Positions 53,217-61,727 of a DNA stretch of 64,000 nt are shown piece after piece. The stretch is from Corallincola platygyrae. Its GTDB lineage: Bacteria; Pseudomonadota; Gammaproteobacteria; Enterobacterales; Neiellaceae. Under the pieces are notes generated by a model. It searched no databases and was not told where the DNA came from. It saw only the letters and a list, made by a program, of their open reading frames with translations. The stretch covers positions 87,150 through 151,149 of the forward strand of contig NZ_BAABLI010000016.1 of the NCBI RefSeq assembly GCF_039544265.1, written 5' to 3'. Every line of letters starts with the position of its first letter. Position 1 is the stretch's first letter. The position numbers and the translations under genes are program-made.

Positions 53217-55514
53217 ATGACCACCATACATAATCTGGGATTCCCAAGGATCGGCTGCCGCCGAGAACTGAAATTTACGCTGGAGTCTTACTGGCGTGGC
53301 GAGAGCAGTGAGAACGAGCTACAGGCCGTTGCCAGCCACCTGCGTAAACAGAACTGGCAGCAGCAGAGCAAGCTGAACTTTGTGCCTGTCGGAGACTTTT
53401 CTCTCTATGACCAAGTGCTGGATATGACCGCCATTCTGGGGCATTTGCCTGCACGCTGTGGCGACAGTTCAGAGCCCGCACTGACGCGTTACTTTCGGGC
53501 AGCAAGAGGGCAGGCGCCAGGCGATAGCACAAGCAAACAGAACTTTGCCGGTGAGATGACCAAATGGTTTGATACCAACTACCACTACATAGTGCCGGAG
53601 TTGACTGCAGATACCCAGTTCGCGTTAAACCCGGATTCACTCCTGGCTCAGGTGCAAGAAGCGCAGGCAGCGGGCTATAAAGCCAAACCCGTGCTGATAG
53701 GCCCAGTGACCTATCTATGGTTGAGTGAAACCAAAGATGACAGCGATAAGCTGGCACATCTGCCCGCACTATTGGCACAGTATCAACAGCTGCTGGAGCT
53801 GCTGCATGACGCTGGGGTTAGCTGGGTACAGATAGACGAGCCAATTTTAGTCACCGAGCTGGAACCAGAATGGCAACAGGCACTTCAGACCGCTTATCAG
53901 ACCCTAAGCAAAAATATGCCAAACCTGTTGTTGGCGACTTACTTTGGCAGCTTGAAGGACAATTGTGATCTGGTTGCAGGCCTGCCCGTGGCGGGTGTCC
54001 ATATCGATGCCATTAACGGCAAGCAGGATGTGCTTACACTGGCAGAAAAGCTCTCGCCAGAGCAGGTGCTCTCGGTCGGGATTATCAATGGCAGAAATAT
54101 CTGGAAGACGGATCTCAACCAAGCGCTAGCTTTTCTTAAGCCACTGCACCAGCAGCTAGGCGCTCGACTATGGTTGGCGCCGTCGTGCTCCTTGCTTCAT
54201 GTGCCAGTGGACCTCAGTTTAGAGACCGAGCTGCCGGATACGATAAAAAACTGGCTGGCGTTTGCTTACCAGAAGCTGGACGAGCTAACAGCCCTGGCTG
54301 CTGCATTAGAGGGTGAGGCGTGGGCGAGCAAAGTGCTGGCTCAAAATGCCTTAGCCATTGCCAGCCGTCAGCAGTCTGAACTAGTCAATGATCCAGATGT
54401 TGCCAAGCGCACCGCGGCTATCTCGCCTGAACTGTATCAACGCAAGTCCGAATTTAAGCAGCGTATTGCGATCCAACAGGCTGAACTTAAATTGCCGCTG
54501 TTTCCAACAACGACCATTGGTTCGTTTCCACAAACGCCAGACGTCAGGCAAGCGCGTCGCCAGTACAAGGCTGGCGAACTCAGTGCAGCAGGTTATCAGC
54601 AGCGAATGAAGTTGGAGATCGCTGATTGTATTTCAGCACAGGAAAAACTGGGGTTGGATGTGCTGGTGCACGGTGAAGCAGAGCGCAACGACATGGTTGA
54701 GTACTTTGGTGAGCAGTTATCGGGCTTTCTGTTCTCAAAGTTTGGCTGGGTACAATCTTACGGTTCCCGCTGTGTAAAACCGCCAATTATCTATGGTGAT
54801 GTTTCCTGGCAGGGGCCTATGACCGTGGCTTGGAGTCAGTATGCGGCATCACTTACCACTAAGCCCATGAAAGGCATGTTGACCGGCCCCGTCACCATTC
54901 TGAACTGGTCGTTCGTGCGTGATGATCAGCCAAGGTCGTCAACCTGTCAGCAGATCGCGCTGGCGGTACGAGATGAGGTGCTTGCACTTGAGAAGGCCGG
55001 CATCAATATCATTCAGATTGACGAAGCGGCACTGCGCGAAGGTCTACCGCTGCGTCGCAGCGAATGGCAAACCTATCTGGATTGGGCTGTGTCATCGTTC
55101 CGGCTGAGTGCGAACGGTGTGGCGGACCGCACTCAGATCCATACTCATATGTGCTATTCCGACTTCAATGAGATCCTGGAAGGGATCGCATCCATGGATG
55201 CAGATGTCATTACCATTGAAACCTCACGGTCAGATCTGGCGCTGTTATCTGCGTTTGAGAGATTCAGTTATCCCAATCAGATCGGTCCGGGGGTCTATGA
55301 CATCCATTCGCCTAATGTCCCTTCTGTTAAACAGATGGTGAATTTGTTGGAGAAAGCTTCAGCGAAACTGTCAGTGGAGCAACTTTGGGTGAATCCTGAT
55401 TGTGGTCTGAAAACGCGCCGCTGGGATGAGGTGATCCCAGCGCTGGAGAATATGGTGGAAGCCGCCAATGTGCTGAGAGATACATATAGGCCATCTACAG
55501 CCAAGATTGCTTGA
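53217..55514 (+). CDS. metE: Cobalamin-independent methionine synthase
   Basis: MetE transfers a methyl group from methyltetrahydrofolate-triglutamate to homocysteine without B12. The 765-residue product has the two-barrel architecture: N-terminal TTIHNLGFPRIGCRRELKF and C-terminal LFPTTTIGSFPQT, with zinc-site motifs HTHMCYSDF and WVNPDCGLKTRRW. Length is normal. It is next to metR in divergent orientation. Confidence 0.97.
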   Translation: MTTIHNLGFPRIGCRRELKFTLESYWRGESSENELQAVASHLRKQNWQQQSKLNFVPVGDFSLYDQVLDMTAILGHLPARCGDSSEPALTRYFRAARGQAPGDSTSKQNFAGEMTKWFDTNYHYIVPELTADTQFALNPDSLLAQVQEAQAAGYKAKPVLIGPVTYLWLSETKDDSDKLAHLPALLAQYQQLLELLHDAGVSWVQIDEPILVTELEPEWQQALQTAYQTLSKNMPNLLLATYFGSLKDNCDLVAGLPVAGVHIDAINGKQDVLTLAEKLSPEQVLSVGIINGRNIWKTDLNQALAFLKPLHQQLGARLWLAPSCSLLHVPVDLSLETELPDTIKNWLAFAYQKLDELTALAAALEGEAWASKVLAQNALAIASRQQSELVNDPDVAKRTAAISPELYQRKSEFKQRIAIQQAELKLPLFPTTTIGSFPQTPDVRQARRQYKAGELSAAGYQQRMKLEIADCISAQEKLGLDVLVHGEAERNDMVEYFGEQLSGFLFSKFGWVQSYGSRCVKPPIIYGDVSWQGPMTVAWSQYAASLTTKPMKGMLTGPVTILNWSFVRDDQPRSSTCQQIALAVRDEVLALEKAGINIIQIDEAALREGLPLRRSEWQTYLDWAVSSFRLSANGVADRTQIHTHMCYSDFNEILEGIASMDADVITIETSRSDLALLSAFERFSYPNQIGPGVYDIHSPNVPSVKQMVNLLEKASAKLSVEQLWVNPDCGLKTRRWDEVIPALENMVEAANVLRDTYRPSTAKIA

Positions 55515-55658
55515 TGTCATCTGAAGTCATGGCCTGCAGCAACTGAGGCTTGCGGGCCATACACTTGTTATGTCGCTCTGACTCCGATGAGAGCGGGGCA
55601 GCTCATACAAAGAATCTGTTTGAGAAGCCACTAGTAGAATCCATTTATAGAAAGCGGC

Positions 55659-55994
55659 TCAGTGATACTGGTGGAGAAAACGGCCATCAACGAGCAGCTT
55701 CATCATCTGTTCTTTTACAAAGGCTTGTTGCACGTCGGTCATGGCGAGCTGCTTTAATGCGTTCAGCGGTTTAAAGGCGTACTGCAAACAGATGAGTCGG
55801 ATGGTGTCATCTATCGCGACGTTAGATACCGCATTGCACAGTTGCTCAAAACGTTCTAGATGAACAAACCACATAAGTTGTTCTGGTTCACCGGGATAGA
55901 GGTGATTGTCGGTAAGCCAATCTTCTAACGAATGAGCTAATTCATAGTCATCCTGCTCTGCGAGTACATCTGAAAGTGCGCGCATTCCAAACAT
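55659..55994 (-). CDS. Small protein of unknown function behind a Fur-type box
   Basis: A 111-residue acidic, Leu-rich helical protein (FGMRALSDVLAEQDDYELAHSLEDWL). I recognise no family. A strong AGGAGG precedes the ATG, and a Fur-box-like palindrome lies 25 bp further upstream, so expression is probably iron-regulated. It is divergent from the TonB receptor gene. Confidence 0.65.
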   Translation of the reverse strand: MFGMRALSDVLAEQDDYELAHSLEDWLTDNHLYPGEPEQLMWFVHLERFEQLCNAVSNVAIDDTIRLICLQYAFKPLNALKQLAMTDVQQAFVKEQMMKLLVDGRFLHQYH

Positions 55995-56019
55995 GGGATA
56001 TGCCTCCTATAGATATGTT

Positions 56020-56038
56020 GATAATAATAATCATTATT
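56020..56038. promoter_or_regulatory. Fur-box-like operator
   Basis: GATAATAATAATCATTATT matches the 19-bp Fur consensus (GATAATGATAATCATTATC) at 17 positions. It sits 26 bp before the small minus-strand gene and 256 bp before the TonB receptor start. Confidence 0.75.
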
Positions 56039-56190
56039 AATTGAGCGTTAAGAGTCAAACCCAAACTCAAAGCCATACAAAGAGAGTTTGATGTCGCGCA
56101 AAAACAGCCTGAGATTGTTCTGACGTACCGCAGATGTTTATAAAGCAGGGGTAAATTGATCCAGAACAAGTAATGTTAAATAAGATACAA

Positions 56191-56210
56191 ATGCAAACCA
56201 TTATCATTTA
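56191..56210. promoter_or_regulatory. Second, weaker Fur-like site before the TonB receptor gene
   Basis: The minus strand reads AAATGATAATGG, which matches about half of a Fur box; the other half is degenerate. It lies about 65 bp before the receptor start. Confidence 0.4.
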
Positions 56211-56275
56211 CATGTGGTTAACTATTTGAGAGCATGATCACAACAGTTTCAGAATTCGTTGTGAAAAGGACTCCC

Positions 56276-58474
56276 ATGCCGTCGCTTAATTCCCTTAAAA
56301 AACCGCGTATTTCACTACTCGCGCTATTTGTTTCCGCTGCGCTTTCACCACAGGCCTTTGCAGACGATACTGCCGCTATTGCTGCTGAAGAGGATGTTGA
56401 GAAAATTGAAGTCAAAGGCGTTCGTACCCGTCTGGCGACAGGTGGGCGTGTCGCCGACATGATCGAAAAAACTGAGCTGCTGACTGCTCAGGACCTGTTT
56501 GATGTCCAGGCGGGTAACCTAGCTGAAGCCATTGATACCGCCCCCGGCGTGCGGGTAAACAACGAGTGCTCCATGTGTGGCATGAAGCGTGTGATGATCA
56601 ACGGCCTGAAAGGTGAGCACACCACCATTCTGGTTGATGGCATTCCAATGCACTCGGTGGTATCCAGTTTTTATGGCATGGATGCTATTGCCACTTCGGG
56701 TGTTGAAAGCATCGAGATCGCCCGTGGTAGCGGTGCCTCATTGATCGCTCCCGGTGCGGTCGGCGGAACCATCAATATTGTTACCAAGCGTCCCTACGAA
56801 AACAGTGTGGTCGGTGATTTTGCCAGTGGTTCCAACGGATACAAAAAACTGGATGTCAGTGCCACAGGTGTAAATGAGAAGGGTGACTTAGGCATCCTGG
56901 TCACAGCCCAGCAGATGGAGCAGGACCGGATTGATGCCGACGGGAATGGCGTCAGTGAAAGCGCCGCTTTGGATAACAGCGCAGCCAGCATGAAGTTGGT
57001 TTGGGATGCCACCGATAACGACAACATTGAAGTGCGTTATGCCCGCTTCCGTTCAGATATCTTTGGCGGCCCGATGGGCGTTAGTCGCAGTCAGGCGATC
57101 GCTTCAGAAGCTGAAGGCGGCACCGATCCCGGTCAGTTCTTTGAAAATGGTGATGTGCGCCAGCAATACCAAGGCAAGCCCTGGGAAGTCACCGAAGCGA
57201 TCGATACCACACGTGATGAATACTCCGCGCGCTGGATCCATGAGATCAATAGCGACTGGCACTTCACCGGGACCGGCTCATACGTGCAACATGGCCAGGA
57301 TTCCTACTACGAAGGCTTTGACTACGTTAACGAAGACGACGTTTATTACGGCGACCTGCGCCTGAACTGGATCGCCAATGACGATCATCTGTTGACCTTT
57401 GGTGTGGACTACCTGAACGAAGAGATGCGCTCAGATTCTGATGCGTTACGAGAGCTGCAGCAGGAAGATCCTGGTCTCTATGGTGATAGTTTCGACCACG
57501 AAATGATCGGCCTGTACGTCCAAGACAACTGGGCGGTAGCTGACAACATAGAGCTGCAACTCGCGGTGCGCTTGGATCAGGTAACAGCTGACTTTATTGA
57601 ACATAAAGATGTGGGCGATGAGATCGATGAAACCATGATCAGCCCTCGTGCTCACTTGCGTTGGGATCACAGTGACGAGTGGGTGTCTCGCTTCTCAGCC
57701 GGTCGTGGCTTCCGCGCACCACTGACCTTTTTCGAATCTGACCACGGTATTCTGGAAGATGGTTTTGCCATCGACGTTGATCACCTGGAAGAATCCACCT
57801 CTGTTGGCTATGCCATCAGTTACCAGGGCGAACAGCTCGACAGCACCCTGAGCCTGGCGTACACCGAAGTAGATAACCTGGCTCACATCGATGCCGACAA
57901 CTTTGAGCGTCCAACACTAGTAAACTCCGATGAAACCATCGACGTCAGCACCGCTGACCTGATGTGGGGTTATCAAGTCAATGAATACATTCGCTTGGAC
58001 GGTGGTTTTGAATTCTTCTTCTACAGCGACGAGTACAAAGAAACCTTCTCAGTGGTTCCCGTTGAAGAGCGCGTAACTCTGGGGCTGGATATCGATTATG
58101 ACGGCTGGGACATCGTACTGTCAGCAACCTGGATCGGTGAACGCGACCTTTCTGAGTACGGTTACGGCGACCGTTACAACACCTTCTTTGACCTCAATGG
58201 CGACAACATGGTTGACCCTGGCGAGTTGCAGGATCCTAAAGATACCGATGCTGATGACTACGTGACGGTCGATCTGAAGGTCTCTTATGAGATCAGTGAA
58301 AACGTGTTGGCGTATGTAGGTGCCAAAAACCTGTTCGACTACACCCAGGCCGAAGATATGGACTCACCACTGTACTGGGAAGATGCTGACGGCGAACCTG
58401 CGTTCGACGTAGCACATATCTATGGTCCTCTGGCAGGCCGAACTGCCTATGCGGGGGTCAAAGTTGAGTTCTAA
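56276..58474 (+). CDS. TonB-dependent outer-membrane receptor with Cys/Met cluster in the plug
   Basis: A 732-residue receptor with a signal peptide (LLALFVSAALSPQAFA), a TonB box-like KIEVKGVRTR, a plug domain (AEAIDTAPGVRV...ILVDGIPMHSVVS...IEIARGSGASLIAPGAVGGTINIVTKRP) and a beta-barrel ending in aromatic F. The plug holds ECSMCGMK (C98, M100, C101, M103), a soft-metal-type cluster. I use the ATG at 56276 (AAAAGGA five bases upstream); an in-frame ATG at 56234 is the alternative. Fur-type sites lie upstream. The ligand is not known: a ferric siderophore fits the Fur site, and copper would fit the Cys/Met motif. Confidence 0.85.
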   Translation: MPSLNSLKKPRISLLALFVSAALSPQAFADDTAAIAAEEDVEKIEVKGVRTRLATGGRVADMIEKTELLTAQDLFDVQAGNLAEAIDTAPGVRVNNECSMCGMKRVMINGLKGEHTTILVDGIPMHSVVSSFYGMDAIATSGVESIEIARGSGASLIAPGAVGGTINIVTKRPYENSVVGDFASGSNGYKKLDVSATGVNEKGDLGILVTAQQMEQDRIDADGNGVSESAALDNSAASMKLVWDATDNDNIEVRYARFRSDIFGGPMGVSRSQAIASEAEGGTDPGQFFENGDVRQQYQGKPWEVTEAIDTTRDEYSARWIHEINSDWHFTGTGSYVQHGQDSYYEGFDYVNEDDVYYGDLRLNWIANDDHLLTFGVDYLNEEMRSDSDALRELQQEDPGLYGDSFDHEMIGLYVQDNWAVADNIELQLAVRLDQVTADFIEHKDVGDEIDETMISPRAHLRWDHSDEWVSRFSAGRGFRAPLTFFESDHGILEDGFAIDVDHLEESTSVGYAISYQGEQLDSTLSLAYTEVDNLAHIDADNFERPTLVNSDETIDVSTADLMWGYQVNEYIRLDGGFEFFFYSDEYKETFSVVPVEERVTLGLDIDYDGWDIVLSATWIGERDLSEYGYGDRYNTFFDLNGDNMVDPGELQDPKDTDADDYVTVDLKVSYEISENVLAYVGAKNLFDYTQAEDMDSPLYWEDADGEPAFDVAHIYGPLAGRTAYAGVKVEF

Positions 58475-58481
58475 AACCTTG

Positions 58482-58961
58482 ATGGTGACAAAACTGAGCT
58501 CTTTGCGATATGCCCTTGTGCTGCTGGTTGGGCTTTTAGCCGCCAGCAGCGCTAGGGCGTCTGACGGCCTGTACGGCCTCTCGTTTGAGGCTTTGTCCGG
58601 CGAAGCGAATGTTGCACTTGCTGATTACAAAGGCAAACCCTTTGCCATGCTGGTGTTTGAAGACGAGTGCAAATGGTGTCTTAAGCAGATGCGCACCTTT
58701 AACACCTTGGTAGAGCAGGGCAAGGTCAAAGATGTGGTGGCAGTAGGGAAGGGCGATAAACATAGCCTAAAACGCTGGGCGCGCCGCGCCTCGCCAACCT
58801 ATCCGCTGGCACAGATTAACCGCGAACTGCTGCAAGCGTTGGATGGTGTGAAAACGACACCGATAACCCTGTTAGTCGATGCCAACGGTCAGGTATCGCA
58901 AGTGGTACGTGGCTATCTGCCAGAACAGGAAATGGCTGAACGGCTGGCGAAAATCAACTGA
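58482..58961 (+). CDS. Thioredoxin-fold secreted protein
   Basis: A 159-residue protein with a signal peptide (LRYALVLLVGLLAASSARA) and a TlpA/thioredoxin-like fold with the CxxC motif ECKWC (C63, C66), the cis-proline loop TTPITLLVDANG and a preceding strand FAMLVFED. It starts 8 bp after the TonB receptor stop and is probably co-transcribed. I chose the ATG at 58482, which has no strong ribosome-binding site; a longer in-frame start at 58449 lies inside the receptor gene. Confidence 0.78.
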   Translation: MVTKLSSLRYALVLLVGLLAASSARASDGLYGLSFEALSGEANVALADYKGKPFAMLVFEDECKWCLKQMRTFNTLVEQGKVKDVVAVGKGDKHSLKRWARRASPTYPLAQINRELLQALDGVKTTPITLLVDANGQVSQVVRGYLPEQEMAERLAKIN

Positions 58962-58969
58962 AACAAGAT

Positions 58970-58997
58970 CCCCTCTCCTAGGGGGAGGGGTCTTTCT
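58970..58997 (+). terminator. Terminator after the receptor/thioredoxin operon
   Basis: CCCCTCTCC and GGGGGAGGGG form a G/C-rich stem with one G-T wobble, followed by TCTTTCTTT, 8 bp after the stop codon. Confidence 0.75.
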
Positions 58998-59307
58998 TTA
59001 CAAACATCAAAACACTCATTTCTCGGTTCTATAGGGAAACAAATTTCTCTCTTTTTCCAACCTTATTGTTTGTAACCAACGGAATTTATTGAATATTAAT
59101 GAATTGTTTCGTTGCATGTTAGGTCCCTTGAGAACCCAATTTTTCTTTTTGTATTTCAGACAAGAGCAACTCAAACGAGAGTGTGTGATGTAACACATTG
59201 ATAATAGGAAACTTAGCACGATATAGTGGAGGAATTATCAAAGGCTGGATGCTAATGTTTAGGCAGAATTCAGCCTAATACACTGTGAGGGGTAGGAGAC
59301 CCTGCAA
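58998..59307. other. Left boundary of the cassette array
   Basis: AT-rich region without a gene. It holds a near-palindrome TTAGGC-A-GAATTC-A-GCCTAA (59259-59278) whose ends equal the cassette-boundary hexamers TTAGGC/GCCTAA, and a GTTAGGT near 59118. It could be a remnant attachment site. No integron integrase gene is present. Confidence 0.4.
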
Positions 59308-59958
59308 ATGAATGTATATGCTTACGATCCAAATGATCCGACAAAAAAACCAATACATATTGATGATTGGGTAGTTGAATACGGCCCAAATACTGATGGT
59401 TGCTGTCGCATATGCGATACAGAAGTTTATGTTAAGGGCGATAAGTCACAAAAACAGACGCACTTTGCGCACTACAGAGATTCTGGCTGTCCAACTGTAG
59501 TAGAGAACCATAAGCCATATGATCGCTTTAAGAATCTTCCGAGAGATCCTGCCCTAGCAGAATCAGCAAAAGAATGGGCCTTTCAAAATATTGAAAGCAT
59601 ATACGAAAAACTAAAGAAGTTCGTCAAAGCTCTCACGTGGCTAGAGTTGCACGGTTTACTTGAAACAGCCCGACGTGAAGATATTTGGTCGCTAAAAGGT
59701 ATGCCACATGATTACATTCCTTATGTTTTATTAACCTGCACGACGAAATTCGAAGCAAATAAGAAGTTTGGCAGAGCAAAATCCTGCTTTTTTGTTCTTG
59801 AGCCATCCCCAGAGAGTGGTGAATTTTGGAATTCTGAAGGACTACAAAAGCAGTATATCTGGGAAGTAACACTTCCAAGTAAAGATGTAGTCCACCATGA
59901 GATTAAGCTTGAAACACCAGAACCATGGTATATGAAGAGAGTTCATGAACTATTATAG
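59308..59958 (+). CDS. Cassette gene with CoiA-like zinc-ribbon N-terminus, function unknown
   Basis: A 216-residue protein whose first 65 residues contain CCRICDTEVYVKG...QTHFAHYRDSGCP, the zinc-ribbon-plus-HFAH pattern seen at the start of CoiA-like nuclease proteins; the rest matches nothing I know. The CoiA nuclease domain itself is not evident. TAGGAGA lies before the ATG. Its attC site starts 4 bp after the stop codon, so it is an integron gene cassette. Confidence 0.6.
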   Translation: MNVYAYDPNDPTKKPIHIDDWVVEYGPNTDGCCRICDTEVYVKGDKSQKQTHFAHYRDSGCPTVVENHKPYDRFKNLPRDPALAESAKEWAFQNIESIYEKLKKFVKALTWLELHGLLETARREDIWSLKGMPHDYIPYVLLTCTTKFEANKKFGRAKSCFFVLEPSPESGEFWNSEGLQKQYIWEVTLPSKDVVHHEIKLETPEPWYMKRVHELL

Positions 59959-59961
59959 TCC

Positions 59962-60042
59962 CCCTAACAAGGCCTGCCAGCAACGCCCCAACAAGTTGGG
60001 GCTGGACCTCGTTTCACTCGGCCGCTGCTGGCGGCGTTAGGC
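59962..60042 (+). repeat. attC recombination site 1
   Basis: An 81-bp imperfect inverted repeat between R'' CCCTAAC (59962-59968) and R' GTTAGGC (60036-60042). Inner arms such as GCCAGCAACG and CGCTGCTGGC pair with extrahelical bases, as required for integron attC sites. The crossover lies after G60036. Confidence 0.85.
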
Positions 60043-60049
60043 ATCACTC

Positions 60050-60337
60050 ATGCGTTTATCAAAGAAACCATTGAAAGCATACGAATGTTGGATTAATCAG
60101 TATTCTTGGTTAAGCCATCACCCTTTAGACAAAAAGCGTTTTTTTGAATTTGTGGATACATATATTCGTTATGGTCGCAGGCATGTATCAGGTGAAGAGC
60201 TTCGAGACGATATAGTGTGTAAATATGCATCATACGGTGATCAACAGGAACTCATTGAAGAATCTGCATACTACGGTCAACTCTTCGATGATTTGGTTAG
60301 CTTTGCTAAAGCAACGGGTAGGTTACGTAATGCCTAA
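60050..60337 (+). CDS. Cassette gene, unknown 95-residue protein
   Basis: A 95-residue charged helical protein (KAYECWINQYSWLSHHPLDKKRFFEFVDTYIRYG, DDIVCKYASYGDQQELIEES). I recognise no family. It starts 7 bp after attC 1, and its TAA stop is part of the R'' box of attC 2, a typical compact cassette layout. Confidence 0.6.
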   Translation: MRLSKKPLKAYECWINQYSWLSHHPLDKKRFFEFVDTYIRYGRRHVSGEELRDDIVCKYASYGDQQELIEESAYYGQLFDDLVSFAKATGRLRNA

Positions 60338-60403
60338 CAAGTCAAAGCAGCAAGCGGTGGACTTCGGCCGCCGGACTCGCTGCGCTTGCCTCTTTTTGCG
60401 GCG
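60332..60403 (+). repeat. attC recombination site 2, truncated
   Basis: R'' GCCTAAC (60332-60338) and most of an attC stem (GTCAAAGCAGCAAGCGG ... TTGCGGCG) are present, but the R' core TTAGGC is missing. The IS10-like end begins immediately after G60403, the position of the crossover. Confidence 0.7.
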
Positions 60404-60416
60404 CTGGAGGATCCCC

Positions 60417-61598
60417 TCATAAATCCTCCAGTCCGGCAGAGTGAACCAAGCGCGTAAATTCAAGAATTGCCCAGCGTATGCGCTGCTCTGTGATGACAAA
60501 GTCTGGTCGTCGCCGAACCTCTTTCCCTAGTCTTACTTCAGATAGCATCGCTCTGGTTTTTATCGTGTTGGCCTGGAAGTGCCGCTGCCAACCTATTTGC
60601 TGGGCCACCAACCCTAACCACCATAAGGTCATTTCAGCAAGCATGGCGATTAACAGGAGCACATTGTAACGTCGTGGGCAGTGCGAACGGCTATGCCTGA
60701 GACCAAAGCCGTATTGCGGACTTTTTAGGCCGCGGAAGGTTTCCTCTATCTGCATCCGTTTAGCGTATAGCTGGGTAACCTGAACAGCATTAAACAGTTT
60801 CGGTGGTAAGTTAGTGGCTAGCACCCAAGGCTCTTTGGCTGAGCGATGATATAGCTTCTTTGCCGAGTGATTGGTGCCAGAGCGCCGAGAGCGCTTGTCT
60901 TTGGATTTGAACAGATATAAATGGCAGGACATCGGCTTCTTACGGGCTATCTGTACGGCACCGATATAGCGTGCTTTGCTGCACGCCGAGTCATACAGGG
61001 CTTTGGTTAGTACCCATTGCTTATTAAGCTGATAACACACCTCGCCGCGTAATCGACCTAGCCAATACCAGCCATAAGACGCGACCTCTCTAAACCAGGT
61101 GTTACGGTACCCCGCGTCAGTGACAACCAATGGTATACAACCTTCGGGCAGAACACGCGAAAGCTCTTTTAGGAACAGATTATGGCTGCGGGGCGAGTTG
61201 TAATCCTTAAACTCAAATGTGCGCTCATAGAGTGTTATTGAACGCCCCTTTATTGCCACTGACGCTCGCAAAGTCATCATCCGAAGCTGTTCACGAACGT
61301 CTGCCCAATCGACCAATACCACGGGCATGGGATTAGCTCCACACAACTGTTTGGCATGCCACTGATATAACGCCAAACGCTCATTATTGAGATGGCGATT
61401 ACCCAATAACCGGTCCATACGCTTGATATTGTGCTTGGGCGCTACACGTCCATCAATATGCCGCCCCAACTCCGTCAATGACAAGCTGTCACCATGAAGC
61501 AAGGACTGTGTTGCAACCATCAGTGAACTAAGGCGTTTTTTGTGAATAGATGGGCACTGCTGTTCGAGCATTTGCTGTAGTATTTGAATTTCGCGCAT
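60417..61598 (-). CDS. IS4-family transposase, IS10 group
   Basis: A 393-residue DDE transposase closely following IS10 transposase: SLTELGRHIDGRVAPKHNIKRMDRLLGNRHLNNERLALYQWHA, VVLVDWADVREQ (catalytic Asp region), LVVTDAGYRNTWFR, YSAKRMQIEETFRGLKSPQYGFGLRHSR with the catalytic Glu in YREK-like position, and FQANT near the end. The reading frame is intact, so it may be active. Its start codon lies in one arm of an inverted repeat (see findings). Confidence 0.93.
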   Translation of the reverse strand: MREIQILQQMLEQQCPSIHKKRLSSLMVATQSLLHGDSLSLTELGRHIDGRVAPKHNIKRMDRLLGNRHLNNERLALYQWHAKQLCGANPMPVVLVDWADVREQLRMMTLRASVAIKGRSITLYERTFEFKDYNSPRSHNLFLKELSRVLPEGCIPLVVTDAGYRNTWFREVASYGWYWLGRLRGEVCYQLNKQWVLTKALYDSACSKARYIGAVQIARKKPMSCHLYLFKSKDKRSRRSGTNHSAKKLYHRSAKEPWVLATNLPPKLFNAVQVTQLYAKRMQIEETFRGLKSPQYGFGLRHSRSHCPRRYNVLLLIAMLAEMTLWWLGLVAQQIGWQRHFQANTIKTRAMLSEVRLGKEVRRRPDFVITEQRIRWAILEFTRLVHSAGLEDL

Positions 61599-61672
61599 CC
61601 CAACTGCCTCCGTGCAGGGTTGATAGGATTTGTTTTTGGCGAAATTAATTAGATCAAACCACGGGATGCGCG
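61593..61672 (-). repeat. Inverted repeat that can pair over the transposase start codon
   Basis: CGCGCATCCC (minus strand, 61672-61663) near the IS end is an exact complement of GGGATGCGCG (61602-61593), which contains the ATG of the transposase. A transcript entering from outside would carry both arms. Confidence 0.75.
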
Positions 61673-61727
61673 TCTACTTTTCGTGGGTAGGACCAGCTCT
61701 TAATCAAATATCGAGTGTGTCATTAAA

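Larger units (their letters stand above)
60404..61676 (-). mobile_element. IS10-like insertion sequence (IS4 family)
   Basis: The left end CTGGAGGATCCCCTCAT resembles the IS10 end (CTGAGAGATCCCCTCAT). The right end is set near 61676 from the outer GCGCATCCC element; the two ends match only in part (shared ATCCC), and I find no target-site duplication. The transposase gene fills the element. A 9-bp inverted repeat CTGGAGGAT / ATCCTCCAG surrounds the stop codon. Confidence 0.8.

Noticed and set aside
53275..53778. 167-codon minus-strand open frame inside metE
   Set aside because: Entirely antisense to a clear metE frame, no ribosome-binding site and no recognisable family; a mirror frame.
60395..61690. 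Target-site duplication for the IS10-like element
   Set aside because: No 9-bp direct repeat was found at the two apparent ends, so none is annotated.
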